Positions 14,851 to 22,690 of a DNA stretch of 64,000 nucleotides are shown here, one piece after another. The notes under the pieces were generated by a model. The model was given only the letters and a program-made list of their open reading frames with translations. It did not search any database and was not told the DNA's origin. Both the position numbers and the translations under genes were made by a program. Every line of letters begins with the position of its first letter. The stretch's first letter is position 1. The DNA is from Streptomyces werraensis (lineage in GTDB: Bacteria; Actinomycetota; Actinomycetes; Streptomycetales; Streptomycetaceae): NCBI GenBank assembly GCA_014656175.1, contig BNBX01000004.1, positions 244,290-308,289 of the forward strand. The letters are read 5' to 3'.

Positions 14851-15909
14851 ATGTCTTCGACCGAGCTGCCGTCCGTGCCGCCGACCGGCGTGCTGCCCGA
14901 GCCGGTGGCGGTCAGGGTGGCCGAGGGCGAGCGGCTGAGGTCGGTGCGGGTGCCCGGCGCCACGCTCACGGTCAGATACCGGCCGCCGGCCCGCGAAGGA
15001 CTGCCGCCCGCCTTCTACGTCCACGGCCTCGGCGGCTCGTCGCTCAACTGGTCGCCCCTGATGGCCCTGCTGGACGGCGTTGTCGACAGCGAGGCCGTCG
15101 ACCTCCCCGGGTTCGGCGACTCCCCGCCGCCGGACGACGGCGACTACTCGATCACCGCGCACGCACGCGCGGTGATCCGCTGTCTGGAGGCGTCCGCCCG
15201 CGGACCGGTGCACCTCTTCGGCAACTCCCTCGGCGGCGCGGTCGCCACCCGGGTCGCGGCCGTGCGTCCCGACCTGGTCCGCACCCTCACGCTCGTCTCC
15301 CCGGCCCTGCCGGAGCTGCGCGTGCAGCGCTCCGCCGTCCCCACCGGACTGCTGGCCGTACCCGGTGTCGCACTCCTGTTCACCCGGCTCACCCGTGGGT
15401 GGACCGCCGAGCAGCGCGTCCGGGGCGTCCTGAACCTCTGTTACGGCGACCCCTCCAAGGTGACGCCGGAAGGCTTCCGGCACGCCGTGCAGGAGATGGA
15501 GCGCCGCCAGCGGCTGCCGTACTTCTGGGACGCGATGGCGCGCTCCGCGCGGGGTCTCGTCAGCGCCTACATGCTGGGTGGCCAGCAAGGACTGTGGCGT
15601 CAGGCCGAGCGGGTGCTCGCGCCGACCCTGCTCGTCTACGGCGGCCGGGACCAGCTCGTCGGCTTCCGCATGGCGCAGCGCGCCGCCCGCCACTTCCGCA
15701 GTTCCCGGCTCGTGACACTCCCGGACGCGGGGCATGTGGCGATGATGGAGTACCCCGAGACCGTGGCGTCGGCGTTCCGTGAACTCCTGAGGGACGCGAC
15801 GGCTCCCGCGGACGAGGGCGATACTGTGCAGCCGGACGCACAGCGCGATCCGGGTCCGTCCGCCGACACCGGTGGCCCGACCGCCACGACCGAGACGACG
15901 AGGGGCTGA
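14851..15909 (+). CDS. alpha/beta hydrolase
   Basis: The 352-residue protein has the canonical fold: VHGLGGSSLNW near residue 58, DLPGFGDSPPPDDG near 88, the nucleophile elbow FGNSLGGAVATRVA near 125, an acid in VYGGRDQLVGF near 265, and the histidine in PDAGHVAMMEYPE near 293. The last 35 residues are a Thr/Asp/Pro-rich, probably disordered tail. It lies 8 bp upstream of the DUF3152 gene, so the two likely form an operon. The substrate is unknown; the sequence recalls the 2-hydroxymuconate/haloalkane class, which also includes general esterases. Confidence 0.87.
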   Translation: MSSTELPSVPPTGVLPEPVAVRVAEGERLRSVRVPGATLTVRYRPPAREGLPPAFYVHGLGGSSLNWSPLMALLDGVVDSEAVDLPGFGDSPPPDDGDYSITAHARAVIRCLEASARGPVHLFGNSLGGAVATRVAAVRPDLVRTLTLVSPALPELRVQRSAVPTGLLAVPGVALLFTRLTRGWTAEQRVRGVLNLCYGDPSKVTPEGFRHAVQEMERRQRLPYFWDAMARSARGLVSAYMLGGQQGLWRQAERVLAPTLLVYGGRDQLVGFRMAQRAARHFRSSRLVTLPDAGHVAMMEYPETVASAFRELLRDATAPADEGDTVQPDAQRDPGPSADTGGPTATTETTRG

Positions 15910-15917
15910 GGCGCGAC

Positions 15918-17648
15918 GTGGGACGCCACAGCCGGCGCGGGCCCGCCCCCAAGGGCGGCACCGCGGACAGCACCGCAGCCGCCGCACGCGGCGTACAGGA
16001 CGCGCCCGAGGCGCGGTACGACGACCGCTGGGACACCGGCCAGGAGGCGGCGCGGCCGCAGCAGCGGACCCAGGGCACCGCGCCGTACGGCACGCCGCCG
16101 CACGGCACCCCGGTGCACGGGTACGGGGCGCCGGGGCGCGGCAGACCGGCACCGGGGGTACCTCCCCTGCCGGACGGATGGCAGCAGGGAGGGACCCCGG
16201 CGCGCGGCGTCCCTCGGTACGACCGGTACGGCGGTCAGCCGCAGGGCGTCACCGGGTACGGCGACGGCACGCCGCCGCGCGGTGTGCCGCAGTACGGCGA
16301 GGGGACTCCCGGCCACGGCTTCCCGCGCCACGGGAACGGAGTTCCCGCCCAGGGCCCGCCCCGTGCCGGGGGAGGAACACCTCCGCAGGGCGGGCCGCGC
16401 CGCGACGACGGCACTCCCGCACACGGTGTCCCCGGGTACGGGGACGGCACCCCTCCGCACGGTGTCCCGCGCTTTGCGGACGGCACTCCCGCGGACGGCA
16501 CCCCCCGGGTCCGCGGCGGGCACCCCGAGCAGCAGGAGACCGGGGTCGGCCGGACGACCCTGCACGGACGGACCGCCGCCGGCGCCGGGTACGGCGCGCC
16601 GGCCGCCGGGCAGGGCGTGCCCCTGCCGAGGCAGCGCCAGGCGCCCGTGGAGGGACCGCGCCGGGACTACGTCGAGGCCTTCGACAGGAACGACGACCTC
16701 TTCACCCCGCGCAAGCCCGTGACCCGCGGCCCCGCGGACCCGCACGCCACCGTCACCGGCCGCGACGGCGCCCCGGACACCGGCGCCTTCCCGGACACCG
16801 ACGCCGTCGACGACGAGCCGCCGACGGGCGTCCCCGCGCAGACCAGGGGCGGCAAGGGGCGCGCGTTCACCGGCATCGCGGCCGCCGCCGTCACCACCGT
16901 GCTGGCCGTCGTCGTCGCCGGTCAGGTCACCGACGAGCACGACAGCCCGGCCGTCCAGTCGCAGTCCGTCGGCGAGCAGGCGCGCGACGCGCGCGACTCC
17001 ACCTCGCGCGGCGACGGCCGGGCGACGCCCGGCGTGCCCACGGCGAAGCCGCTCACGTACGAGCAGCAGATGGGCCGGAAGTTCCCGCTGGCCGCCACCC
17101 GCGGCGGCACGGGCAGGTTCTACGCCGTCAAGGGGATCGACAAGGCGCCCGGCAAGGGGCGGAAGGTCACCTACCGGGTGGACGTGGAGCGGGGGCTCGA
17201 CCTGGACGGCGCGCTGTTCGCCGAGGCCGTGCACCGGACGCTCAACGACAGGCGGAGCTGGGCGCACGACGGCCTGACCTTCGAACGGATCGAGTCCGGC
17301 GACGCCGAGTTCGTGATCACCCTGGCCAGTCCCGGGACGACCGCCGACTGGTGCGCCAAGTCGGGCCTCGACACCACCGAGGACAACGTCTCCTGCGACT
17401 CCGCGGCCACCGAGCGCGTGCTGATCAACGCCTATCGCTGGGCGCAGGGCGCCGAGACGTACGGCGACAAGATGTTCGCCTACCGCCAGATGCTGATCAA
17501 CCACGAGATCGGCCACCGCCTCGGCCACAACCACGTCACCTGTGACAAGGACGGCGACCTGGCCCCGGTGATGCAGCAGCAGACCAAGTTCCTCGAGTAC
17601 AACGGGATCAGCTGCCGGCCCAACCCCTGGCCCTACCCCAACAGCTGA
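15918..17648 (+). CDS. DUF3152 membrane-anchored metzincin-like protein
   Basis: The 576-residue protein has three parts. Residues 1-250 are a Gly/Pro/Tyr-rich, disordered repeat region with units such as GYGDGTPPRGVPQ and HGVPRFADGTP. One membrane segment (FTGIAAAAVTTVLAVVVAG) follows near residue 315. The C-terminal 230 residues are the DUF3152 domain with the zinc-protease-like motif HEIGHRLGHNH, which fits HExxHxxGxxH of metzincins, plus paired cysteines (DWCAKSG, VSCDSA, VTCDKDG, ISCRPNP). The orientation suggests an extracellular catalytic domain. The start is a GTG with GAGG nearby. Rv3207c is the expected mycobacterial ortholog. Protease activity is inferred from the motif only. Confidence 0.85.
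   Translation: MGRHSRRGPAPKGGTADSTAAAARGVQDAPEARYDDRWDTGQEAARPQQRTQGTAPYGTPPHGTPVHGYGAPGRGRPAPGVPPLPDGWQQGGTPARGVPRYDRYGGQPQGVTGYGDGTPPRGVPQYGEGTPGHGFPRHGNGVPAQGPPRAGGGTPPQGGPRRDDGTPAHGVPGYGDGTPPHGVPRFADGTPADGTPRVRGGHPEQQETGVGRTTLHGRTAAGAGYGAPAAGQGVPLPRQRQAPVEGPRRDYVEAFDRNDDLFTPRKPVTRGPADPHATVTGRDGAPDTGAFPDTDAVDDEPPTGVPAQTRGGKGRAFTGIAAAAVTTVLAVVVAGQVTDEHDSPAVQSQSVGEQARDARDSTSRGDGRATPGVPTAKPLTYEQQMGRKFPLAATRGGTGRFYAVKGIDKAPGKGRKVTYRVDVERGLDLDGALFAEAVHRTLNDRRSWAHDGLTFERIESGDAEFVITLASPGTTADWCAKSGLDTTEDNVSCDSAATERVLINAYRWAQGAETYGDKMFAYRQMLINHEIGHRLGHNHVTCDKDGDLAPVMQQQTKFLEYNGISCRPNPWPYPNS
16080..16520 (+). repeat. degenerate coding repeats in the DUF3152 N-terminal region
   Basis: Units of about 39-45 bp encode variants of GYGDGTPPHGVP; the pattern GGCAC(T/G)CC(G/C)CCGC recurs more than ten times. 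The repeats give a flexible cytoplasmic tail and are a likely site of length variation. Confidence 0.7.
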
Positions 17649-17796
17649 CCGGCCCGGCCGGCCGTCTGATGCCTCGCCCGACCCCTTGTGGGCGCGCGCC
17701 GGGTGGTGGTCCCGGACCGGCGCGCGCCCGTCGTGCACCGGTCTCAGCACGGCGAACGCACTCCGCGCCGGAAAGTTACGCCCGTTCACCCCTTTT

Positions 17797-17830
17797 GGTG
17801 GCGTGATGGACAACCGTCCATCACGCCACC
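17797..17830. promoter_or_regulatory. perfect 15-bp inverted repeat upstream of the polysaccharide cluster
   Basis: Arms at 17797-17811 (GGTGGCGTGATGGAC) and 17816-17830 are exact complements around AACC. A -10-like TACGTT follows at 17843-17848, so the right arm would overlap a -35 region, consistent with an operator. It lies 149 bp after the DUF3152 stop and 79 bp before the glycosyltransferase start, so a terminator role is the alternative. Confidence 0.5.
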
Positions 17831-17908
17831 GTCCTGTCCGCATACGTTCGTCCCGCTGCGAGCCGCCGGGCCAACGGCGGCTCCCGACGGGAGAACGGGG
17901 GTGCACAC

Positions 17909-19612
17909 GTGCGCATCGGACTGCTTACGGAGGGTGGCTATCCGTATGTGGGCGGTGAGGGCGGGGTGTGGTGCGACCGCCTGGTGCGCGGGCTCGACCG
18001 ACACGAGTTCGACGTCTACGCGTTCAGCACCGGCCAGGCTCAGGAGGACGCGGGCTGGCTCCCGTTGCCGCCCCAGGTCGCGCGGGTGCGCACGGCGCCG
18101 CTGTGGACCGCCGAGGAGGACGGCGTGGTCCACGGCCGCCGCGCCCGCAGGCGTTTCACCGAGCACTACGGCGAACTGGCCGCCGCCCTCTGCCACGCCG
18201 CGGAGCCCGGCACCGCCGAGAAGCCCGGCACCGCTGAGGCGGACCGTTTCACCAACGCGCTCCACGGGCTCGCCGAGCTCGCCCGCGACGAGGGCGGACT
18301 GGTCGCCGCGCTGCGCTCCGAGCAGGCCGTGCGCGCCCTGGAACGCGCCTGTCGTGCGCCCGGAGCCCGCCGCACCGCGCGCGAGGCCCGCGTGCCCGAC
18401 CTGCTGACCGTCGCCGACCACCTGGAGCGCGCCCTGCGCCCCCTCTCGCTCGACTGGTACGAGGAGGACGGCCTCGGCGCAGTCGATCTCTGCCACGCCG
18501 CGTCCGGCGGCATCGCCGTGCTCCCGGGCCTGCTCGCCCGCCACTTCTTCGGCGTCCCGCTCCTGGTCACCGAGTACGGAGTGCGTCTGCGCACCCACTA
18601 CCTCACACGCCCCGACGCCTCCCCCGCCGTACGGTCCCTGCTCGCCGCCTTCCACGGCCTGCTCACCGCCGATACCTACCGCGCCGCCTCCTACCTCGTC
18701 CCCGGCAACGCCCACGCCCGCCGCTGGCAGGAGCGCTGCGGCGCCGACCGGGCCAAACTGCGCACCATCCACCCCGGCCTGGACGCCACGCCCTTCACAC
18801 GCGTCGGTGAGGACCGGCCGGAGGGCCGGGAGAAGGGCGCCGAGCGGGAGCACGCCGGCCCGCACACCCTCGTCTGGATCGGCCGGGTGGAGCCCGCCAA
18901 GGACCTGGTCTCGCTGCTGCACGCCTTCGCGGAGGTCCGCGCGGCCGAGCCCGGCACCCGGCTGCGCATCGTGGGCCGCCCTTCAGGACCCGAGGGCGAG
19001 GCCTACCTCGGCCACTGCCGGGCCCTGGCCGCACAGCTCTTCCCGGACGAGGCCGACGGCCCGCACGCCGTCGGGCGGAACCCGGTGACCTTCGAGGAAC
19101 TCGGCGGCCCCGGCGCCGAGACCACCGCCGACGTCCACGCCGGCGGGACCGTCACCGTGCTCTCCAGCGTCGTCGAGGGGTTCCCGGTCGGGCTGATCGA
19201 GGCGATGTTCTGCGGACGCGCGACGGTGTCCACGGACGTCGGCGCGGTCGTCGAGGTGATCGGCGGCACCGGTCTCGTCGTGCCGCCGCGCAATCCGCGG
19301 GCGCTCGCCGAGGCGTGCGTCTCGCTGCTGCGCGACCCCGAGCGCCGTGCGCGCCTCGGAGCGGCCGCGCGCGCCCGGGCACTGGAGCTGTTCAGCGTCG
19401 AGCAGAACGTCGCGGCGTTCCACGCCCTCTACCTCGAGACCGTCGCGCGCACCCCGGTACGCCGGCCCGTCCTCGACGGTGCCGGAGACCCGCAGCCCTT
19501 CGCCGCGCCCGCCGAGGCCCACGTCCCCGGCCACTGGACCGGACCCACCCCCCGCGCCGTCCCCACCTGGGCCGTGGAGACGCCGGAGCCCGTCACGGAG
19601 ACCGTCCGATGA
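17909..19612 (+). CDS. PelF-type family-4 glycosyltransferase (DUF3492 + GT4)
   Basis: The 567-residue protein starts with the DUF3492 signature MRIGLLTEGGYPYVGGEGGV followed by W, C and D, and ends in a GT4 catalytic half: HPGLDATPF near 290, WIGRVEPAKDL near 325, and the EX7E motif in EGFPVGLIEAM near 427, with GAVVEVIGGTGLVVPPRNP after it. This combination defines PelF, the soluble glycosyltransferase that polymerises the Pel exopolysaccharide in Pseudomonas. The last 50 residues are an extra Pro-rich tail. The start is a GTG. Its stop overlaps the ATG of the membrane protein gene (ATGA). Polysaccharide synthesis is inferred from family and context. Confidence 0.85.
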   Translation: MRIGLLTEGGYPYVGGEGGVWCDRLVRGLDRHEFDVYAFSTGQAQEDAGWLPLPPQVARVRTAPLWTAEEDGVVHGRRARRRFTEHYGELAAALCHAAEPGTAEKPGTAEADRFTNALHGLAELARDEGGLVAALRSEQAVRALERACRAPGARRTAREARVPDLLTVADHLERALRPLSLDWYEEDGLGAVDLCHAASGGIAVLPGLLARHFFGVPLLVTEYGVRLRTHYLTRPDASPAVRSLLAAFHGLLTADTYRAASYLVPGNAHARRWQERCGADRAKLRTIHPGLDATPFTRVGEDRPEGREKGAEREHAGPHTLVWIGRVEPAKDLVSLLHAFAEVRAAEPGTRLRIVGRPSGPEGEAYLGHCRALAAQLFPDEADGPHAVGRNPVTFEELGGPGAETTADVHAGGTVTVLSSVVEGFPVGLIEAMFCGRATVSTDVGAVVEVIGGTGLVVPPRNPRALAEACVSLLRDPERRARLGAAARARALELFSVEQNVAAFHALYLETVARTPVRRPVLDGAGDPQPFAAPAEAHVPGHWTGPTPRAVPTWAVETPEPVTETVR

Positions 19613-20751
19613 CCGACCTGAGCGAACTCGACCGCGGCGCCGCCCCCGGCGCGGCCGACCCGGTCAAGGTGCTGTTGCACCGCCACCGCGAGCTGTGCGA
19701 ACGCGCCGTGGACCCGCTGGAGATCGCGGCGGGCCTGGAGGCCCACGGCATCACCGACCGGACCGCCGCCCGCTTCCGCCACCGCGACGTCTTCTCCCTC
19801 GCGGAGGAGCTCTACGCCCGCGTCCCGCGCGACGCCGACACCGTGACCGACGCACCCGCCGCGCCGGACGCCCCGGCCCCCGAGGGAGGCCGCCGGTCCG
19901 TCATCGTGCTCCTGCTCCCGCTGCTGCCCGGCGCGCTGTGCGCCGCCGCGTTGGTCGCCCTGGCCCGCACCCACGGCCAGACCCGCCTCTACGCGGCCGC
20001 CGCCGGCGTGGTCGCCGTCGCCCTCGCCCTGCGCGCCGCGCTGCGGCGCGGACCGCTGGCCCTCCCCGACGGCCTCGCCTCCCGGTCGGCGACCGGCTCC
20101 TGGACCTGCTGGCTCCTCGCCTACGCCGTGCTGGGCGACGGCCTGCTGCGCACCGCCCTCACCGGCGGCCCCGACGGGCTGCCCGACGGCACCACGGGAG
20201 GCGACTGGCCCCTGGCCCTCGCACCGCTCCTGGCCCTCACCCTCGCCGTCGCGCCCGCGACCTGGACGGCCGGTCTCTTCCTCGCCCACGCACGCCGCAA
20301 GCTGGCCGTCAGCCGTGGCCTGGAGGACTTCGCCGCCTCGGTCCGGCCCGTGCTGCTCGGCGCCGTCGCCCTGTTCGTGGGGGCGCTGGCCGTGCTCGTC
20401 GCCCTGTGCGCGCCGCTCCTGGACGCGGGGCCCGTCTCCCCGGCGGTCCTCGCCCTGGGCGCCCTCCTCTTCGTCGCCCGCCTGCTCACCGTGCACGGCT
20501 TCACCCACGCCCCGCGCGTGATCCTCATGCTCACCGCGACCGCCCACGTGCTCGCGCCCGCCACCGTCTTCGCGGCCCGGCTGCCCGGCTGCGCCGCACT
20601 GGGCGCACCGGTGGAGGCACTCACCGCCGCCTGGGGTCCCACCGCCGTACCCGTCCTGACCTGCGGTGCTGGCGCCCTGATCCTGCTCGTGCACGCCGCC
20701 CGCACCCTCGCCCGCGCCTCGGCGCACCTGCGGCCGGAGCAGGCACGGTGA
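19609..20751 (+). CDS. multipass membrane protein of the polysaccharide cluster (possible PelG counterpart)
   Basis: The 380-residue protein has a soluble N-terminal 95 residues (VKVLLHRHRELCERAVDPL..., ending in an acidic Pro/Ala linker) and then about eight to nine membrane segments, for example SVIVLLLPLLPGALCAAALV and RPVLLGAVALFVGALAVLV. PelG, the usual partner of PelF, is a 12-helix flippase-like protein of similar position and role; this protein is shorter and I cannot show homology by eye. It overlaps the glycosyltransferase gene by 4 bp, so the two are probably made together. A transport or scaffold role is inferred from context. Confidence 0.75.
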   Translation: MTDLSELDRGAAPGAADPVKVLLHRHRELCERAVDPLEIAAGLEAHGITDRTAARFRHRDVFSLAEELYARVPRDADTVTDAPAAPDAPAPEGGRRSVIVLLLPLLPGALCAAALVALARTHGQTRLYAAAAGVVAVALALRAALRRGPLALPDGLASRSATGSWTCWLLAYAVLGDGLLRTALTGGPDGLPDGTTGGDWPLALAPLLALTLAVAPATWTAGLFLAHARRKLAVSRGLEDFAASVRPVLLGAVALFVGALAVLVALCAPLLDAGPVSPAVLALGALLFVARLLTVHGFTHAPRVILMLTATAHVLAPATVFAARLPGCAALGAPVEALTAAWGPTAVPVLTCGAGALILLVHAARTLARASAHLRPEQAR

Positions 20752-20826
20752 CCGGCCGCGACCGCCGCGCGGCCCGGACGGCCGCGGTTACGGAGCCCTC
20801 GACCCCCCTTTGAAGGAGAACCTCGC

Positions 20827-20874
20827 ATGACCTGCCGTCCCGCCACCGAACGCCGCGAAGGAGCCGACCGATGA
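20827..20874 (+). CDS. 15-residue ORF translationally coupled to the epimerase gene
   Basis: AAGGAG precedes an ATG at 20827 by about 9 nt, opening MTCRPATERREGADR. Its TGA overlaps the epimerase ATG in the arrangement ATGA (20871-20874), and an internal GAAGGAG serves the epimerase. The frame may act only to deliver ribosomes to the epimerase or be a decayed gene end. Conservation would decide. Confidence 0.3.
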   Translation: MTCRPATERREGADR

Positions 20875-21878
20875 GGGTCCTGCTGATCGGAGCCAACGGC
20901 TACATCGGCCGGTTCGTCGCCGACCGCCTGCTCGCCGACCCCGCCGTCCAGCTCACGGCCCTCGGCCGGGGTGACGACGCCGACGTCCGTTTCGACCTCG
21001 CCACCGGCAGCCCGGGAGCCCTCACCCGTTTCCTCGACGCCGTCCACCCCGGCGTCGTCATCAACTGCGCCGGCGCCACCCGGGGCGGCGCCCGCGAACT
21101 CACCCGGCACAACACGGTCGCCGTCGCCACCATCTGCGAGGCGCTGCGCCGCAGCGGCTGCGGGGCGCGGCTCGTCCAGATCGGCTGTGGCTCCGAGTAC
21201 GGCCCCAGCCAGCCGGGCTCCTCCACCGCCGAGGACGCCGTCCCCCGTCCCGGCGGGCCGTACGGCGTCAGCAAGCTTGCCGCCACCGAACTGGTTCTCG
21301 GCTCCGGCCTGGACGCCGTGGTGCTGCGGGTCTTCTCGCCCGTCGGACCCGGCACCCCGGCAGGCTCCCCGCTCGGCCGGCTCGCCGAGGCGATGCGCCG
21401 CGCCATGCAGTCCGGCGACGGCGAACTGAAGCTCGGCGGGCTCGGCGCCCAGCGCGACTTCATCGACGTCCGCGACGTGGCCCGCGCCGTGCACGCAGCC
21501 TCGCTCTCCGCCGCCCAGGGCGTCATCAACATCGGCTCCGGCCGCGCCGTCCGCCTCCGGGACGCCGCCGGGATCCTCGCCCGGGTGGCCGGTTACAGCG
21601 GCGCCCTCAACGAGCTCGACGGCCTGCCCCACCCCGGGCCCGTCCACACCACCCACACCCCCCACGCGACCCACCTGCGGGCGACCATCGGACACCCGCG
21701 CGCCGAGGCGGACCACCACCCCGCCGCCTCGCCCGCCGCGTTCCCGTACCCCGACGGGTGCGGGACCTGGCAGCAGGCCGACGTGCGCACCGCCCGCGAC
21801 CGCCTCGGCTGGCGTCCCCGCATCAACCTCGAGGAGTCGCTCGCGGACATCTGGATGGAGGCGGCATGCCGTATCTGA
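20871..21878 (+). CDS. NAD-dependent epimerase/dehydratase (SDR family, PelX-like role possible)
   Basis: The 335-residue protein has an N-terminal Rossmann motif GANGYIGRF at about residues 7-15, a GCGSEYGPSQPG segment near 105, and the catalytic YxxxK as YGVSK near 127. QRDFIDVRDVARAVHAA near 200 is typical of extended SDR sugar epimerases. UDP-GlcNAc C4-epimerase activity would supply GalNAc, a Pel building block, and an epimerase (PelX) accompanies some pel operons; this substrate is inferred. It overlaps the next gene by 13 bp. The segment at residues 245-290 is His/Pro/Thr-rich and looks like an insertion. Confidence 0.85.
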   Translation: MRVLLIGANGYIGRFVADRLLADPAVQLTALGRGDDADVRFDLATGSPGALTRFLDAVHPGVVINCAGATRGGARELTRHNTVAVATICEALRRSGCGARLVQIGCGSEYGPSQPGSSTAEDAVPRPGGPYGVSKLAATELVLGSGLDAVVLRVFSPVGPGTPAGSPLGRLAEAMRRAMQSGDGELKLGGLGAQRDFIDVRDVARAVHAASLSAAQGVINIGSGRAVRLRDAAGILARVAGYSGALNELDGLPHPGPVHTTHTPHATHLRATIGHPRAEADHHPAASPAAFPYPDGCGTWQQADVRTARDRLGWRPRINLEESLADIWMEAACRI

Positions 21879-22627
21879 CCCGGACCAGACAGGACCACAC
21901 CGCCACGGGGCTCGGCACCGGCCTCGGCGTCCCGGGCGTCGCGCACCCGCTCCTCGCCCCCGACGAGTGGAACCGGCTGGGCCGCCCCGGCACGCCCCTG
22001 CACTGGGTGGTGCTCAACGTCGCCGACGGCCCCGGCGTCCAGCCGGACCCGCACTGCCTGGAGGCGGCGGGCCGGCTGCGCAACGCGGGCGTCCGCGTCC
22101 TCGGGCACATCGACGCCGCCTACGGGCTGCGCGGCTTCGGTGAGATCGTCTCCGACGCCCACCGCTTCCACGACTGGTACCGGGTCGACGGCTTCCTCCT
22201 GGACCGCTGCCCCGCCGGCCGCGAGGACCTGCCCGAGGTGCGGCGCACCGTCGCCACGCTCCGGGTGATCAACGAGGACGCCCACGTCGTCCTCGGGCAC
22301 GGCACCCATCCGTACCCCGGCTACGCCCAACACGCCGACCAGCTCGTCACCTACTCCGGTCCGTGGAGCGACTATCGCTGGTCCCAGGTGGCCGAGTGGA
22401 CCGCCGACCATCCGCCGGAGCGGTTCTGCCACTTCGTGCACGGCGTGCCCCGGCCGCACCTGGAGGAGGCGCTGCGCATCGCCCGCTGGCAGGGCGCCGG
22501 CACCATCTACTTCACCGACCACTCGGACCGGGTCTCCGGCCGCGCGCGACCGGCGGATCCATGGGGGCCGCTGCCCGGCTACTGGGACGACATCGTCTCG
22601 CGTGTCGGAACGGGTGTCTCGGAATGA
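21866..22627 (+). CDS. spherulin-4 / GH114-like protein
   Basis: The 253-residue protein begins MPYLTRTRQDHTATGLG and then shows the spherulin-4 barrel pattern: WVVLNVADGPGVQPDPHCLEA, RVLGHIDAAYGLRGFGEI, WYRVDGFLLDRCPA, VVLGHGTHPYPGYA and GTIYFTDHSD near the C-terminus. The family is related to GH114 alpha-galactosaminidases and to the hydrolase domain of PelA. No signal peptide is visible, which is unusual for an enzyme acting on exported polymer. The ATG lies inside the 3' end of the epimerase gene, indicating one operon. Action on the cluster's polysaccharide or a precursor is inferred. Confidence 0.78.
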   Translation: MPYLTRTRQDHTATGLGTGLGVPGVAHPLLAPDEWNRLGRPGTPLHWVVLNVADGPGVQPDPHCLEAAGRLRNAGVRVLGHIDAAYGLRGFGEIVSDAHRFHDWYRVDGFLLDRCPAGREDLPEVRRTVATLRVINEDAHVVLGHGTHPYPGYAQHADQLVTYSGPWSDYRWSQVAEWTADHPPERFCHFVHGVPRPHLEEALRIARWQGAGTIYFTDHSDRVSGRARPADPWGPLPGYWDDIVSRVGTGVSE

Positions 22628-22690
22628 AAAAGGGCATGGCAGTGTTAAGCGGAGAACAACCGTAGTGATTGACCGACCAACGGAGTCCCC

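Noticed and set aside
14410..16152. Minus-strand frame spanning the hydrolase and DUF3152 genes
   Set aside because: No plausible product; it crosses two well-supported plus-strand genes.
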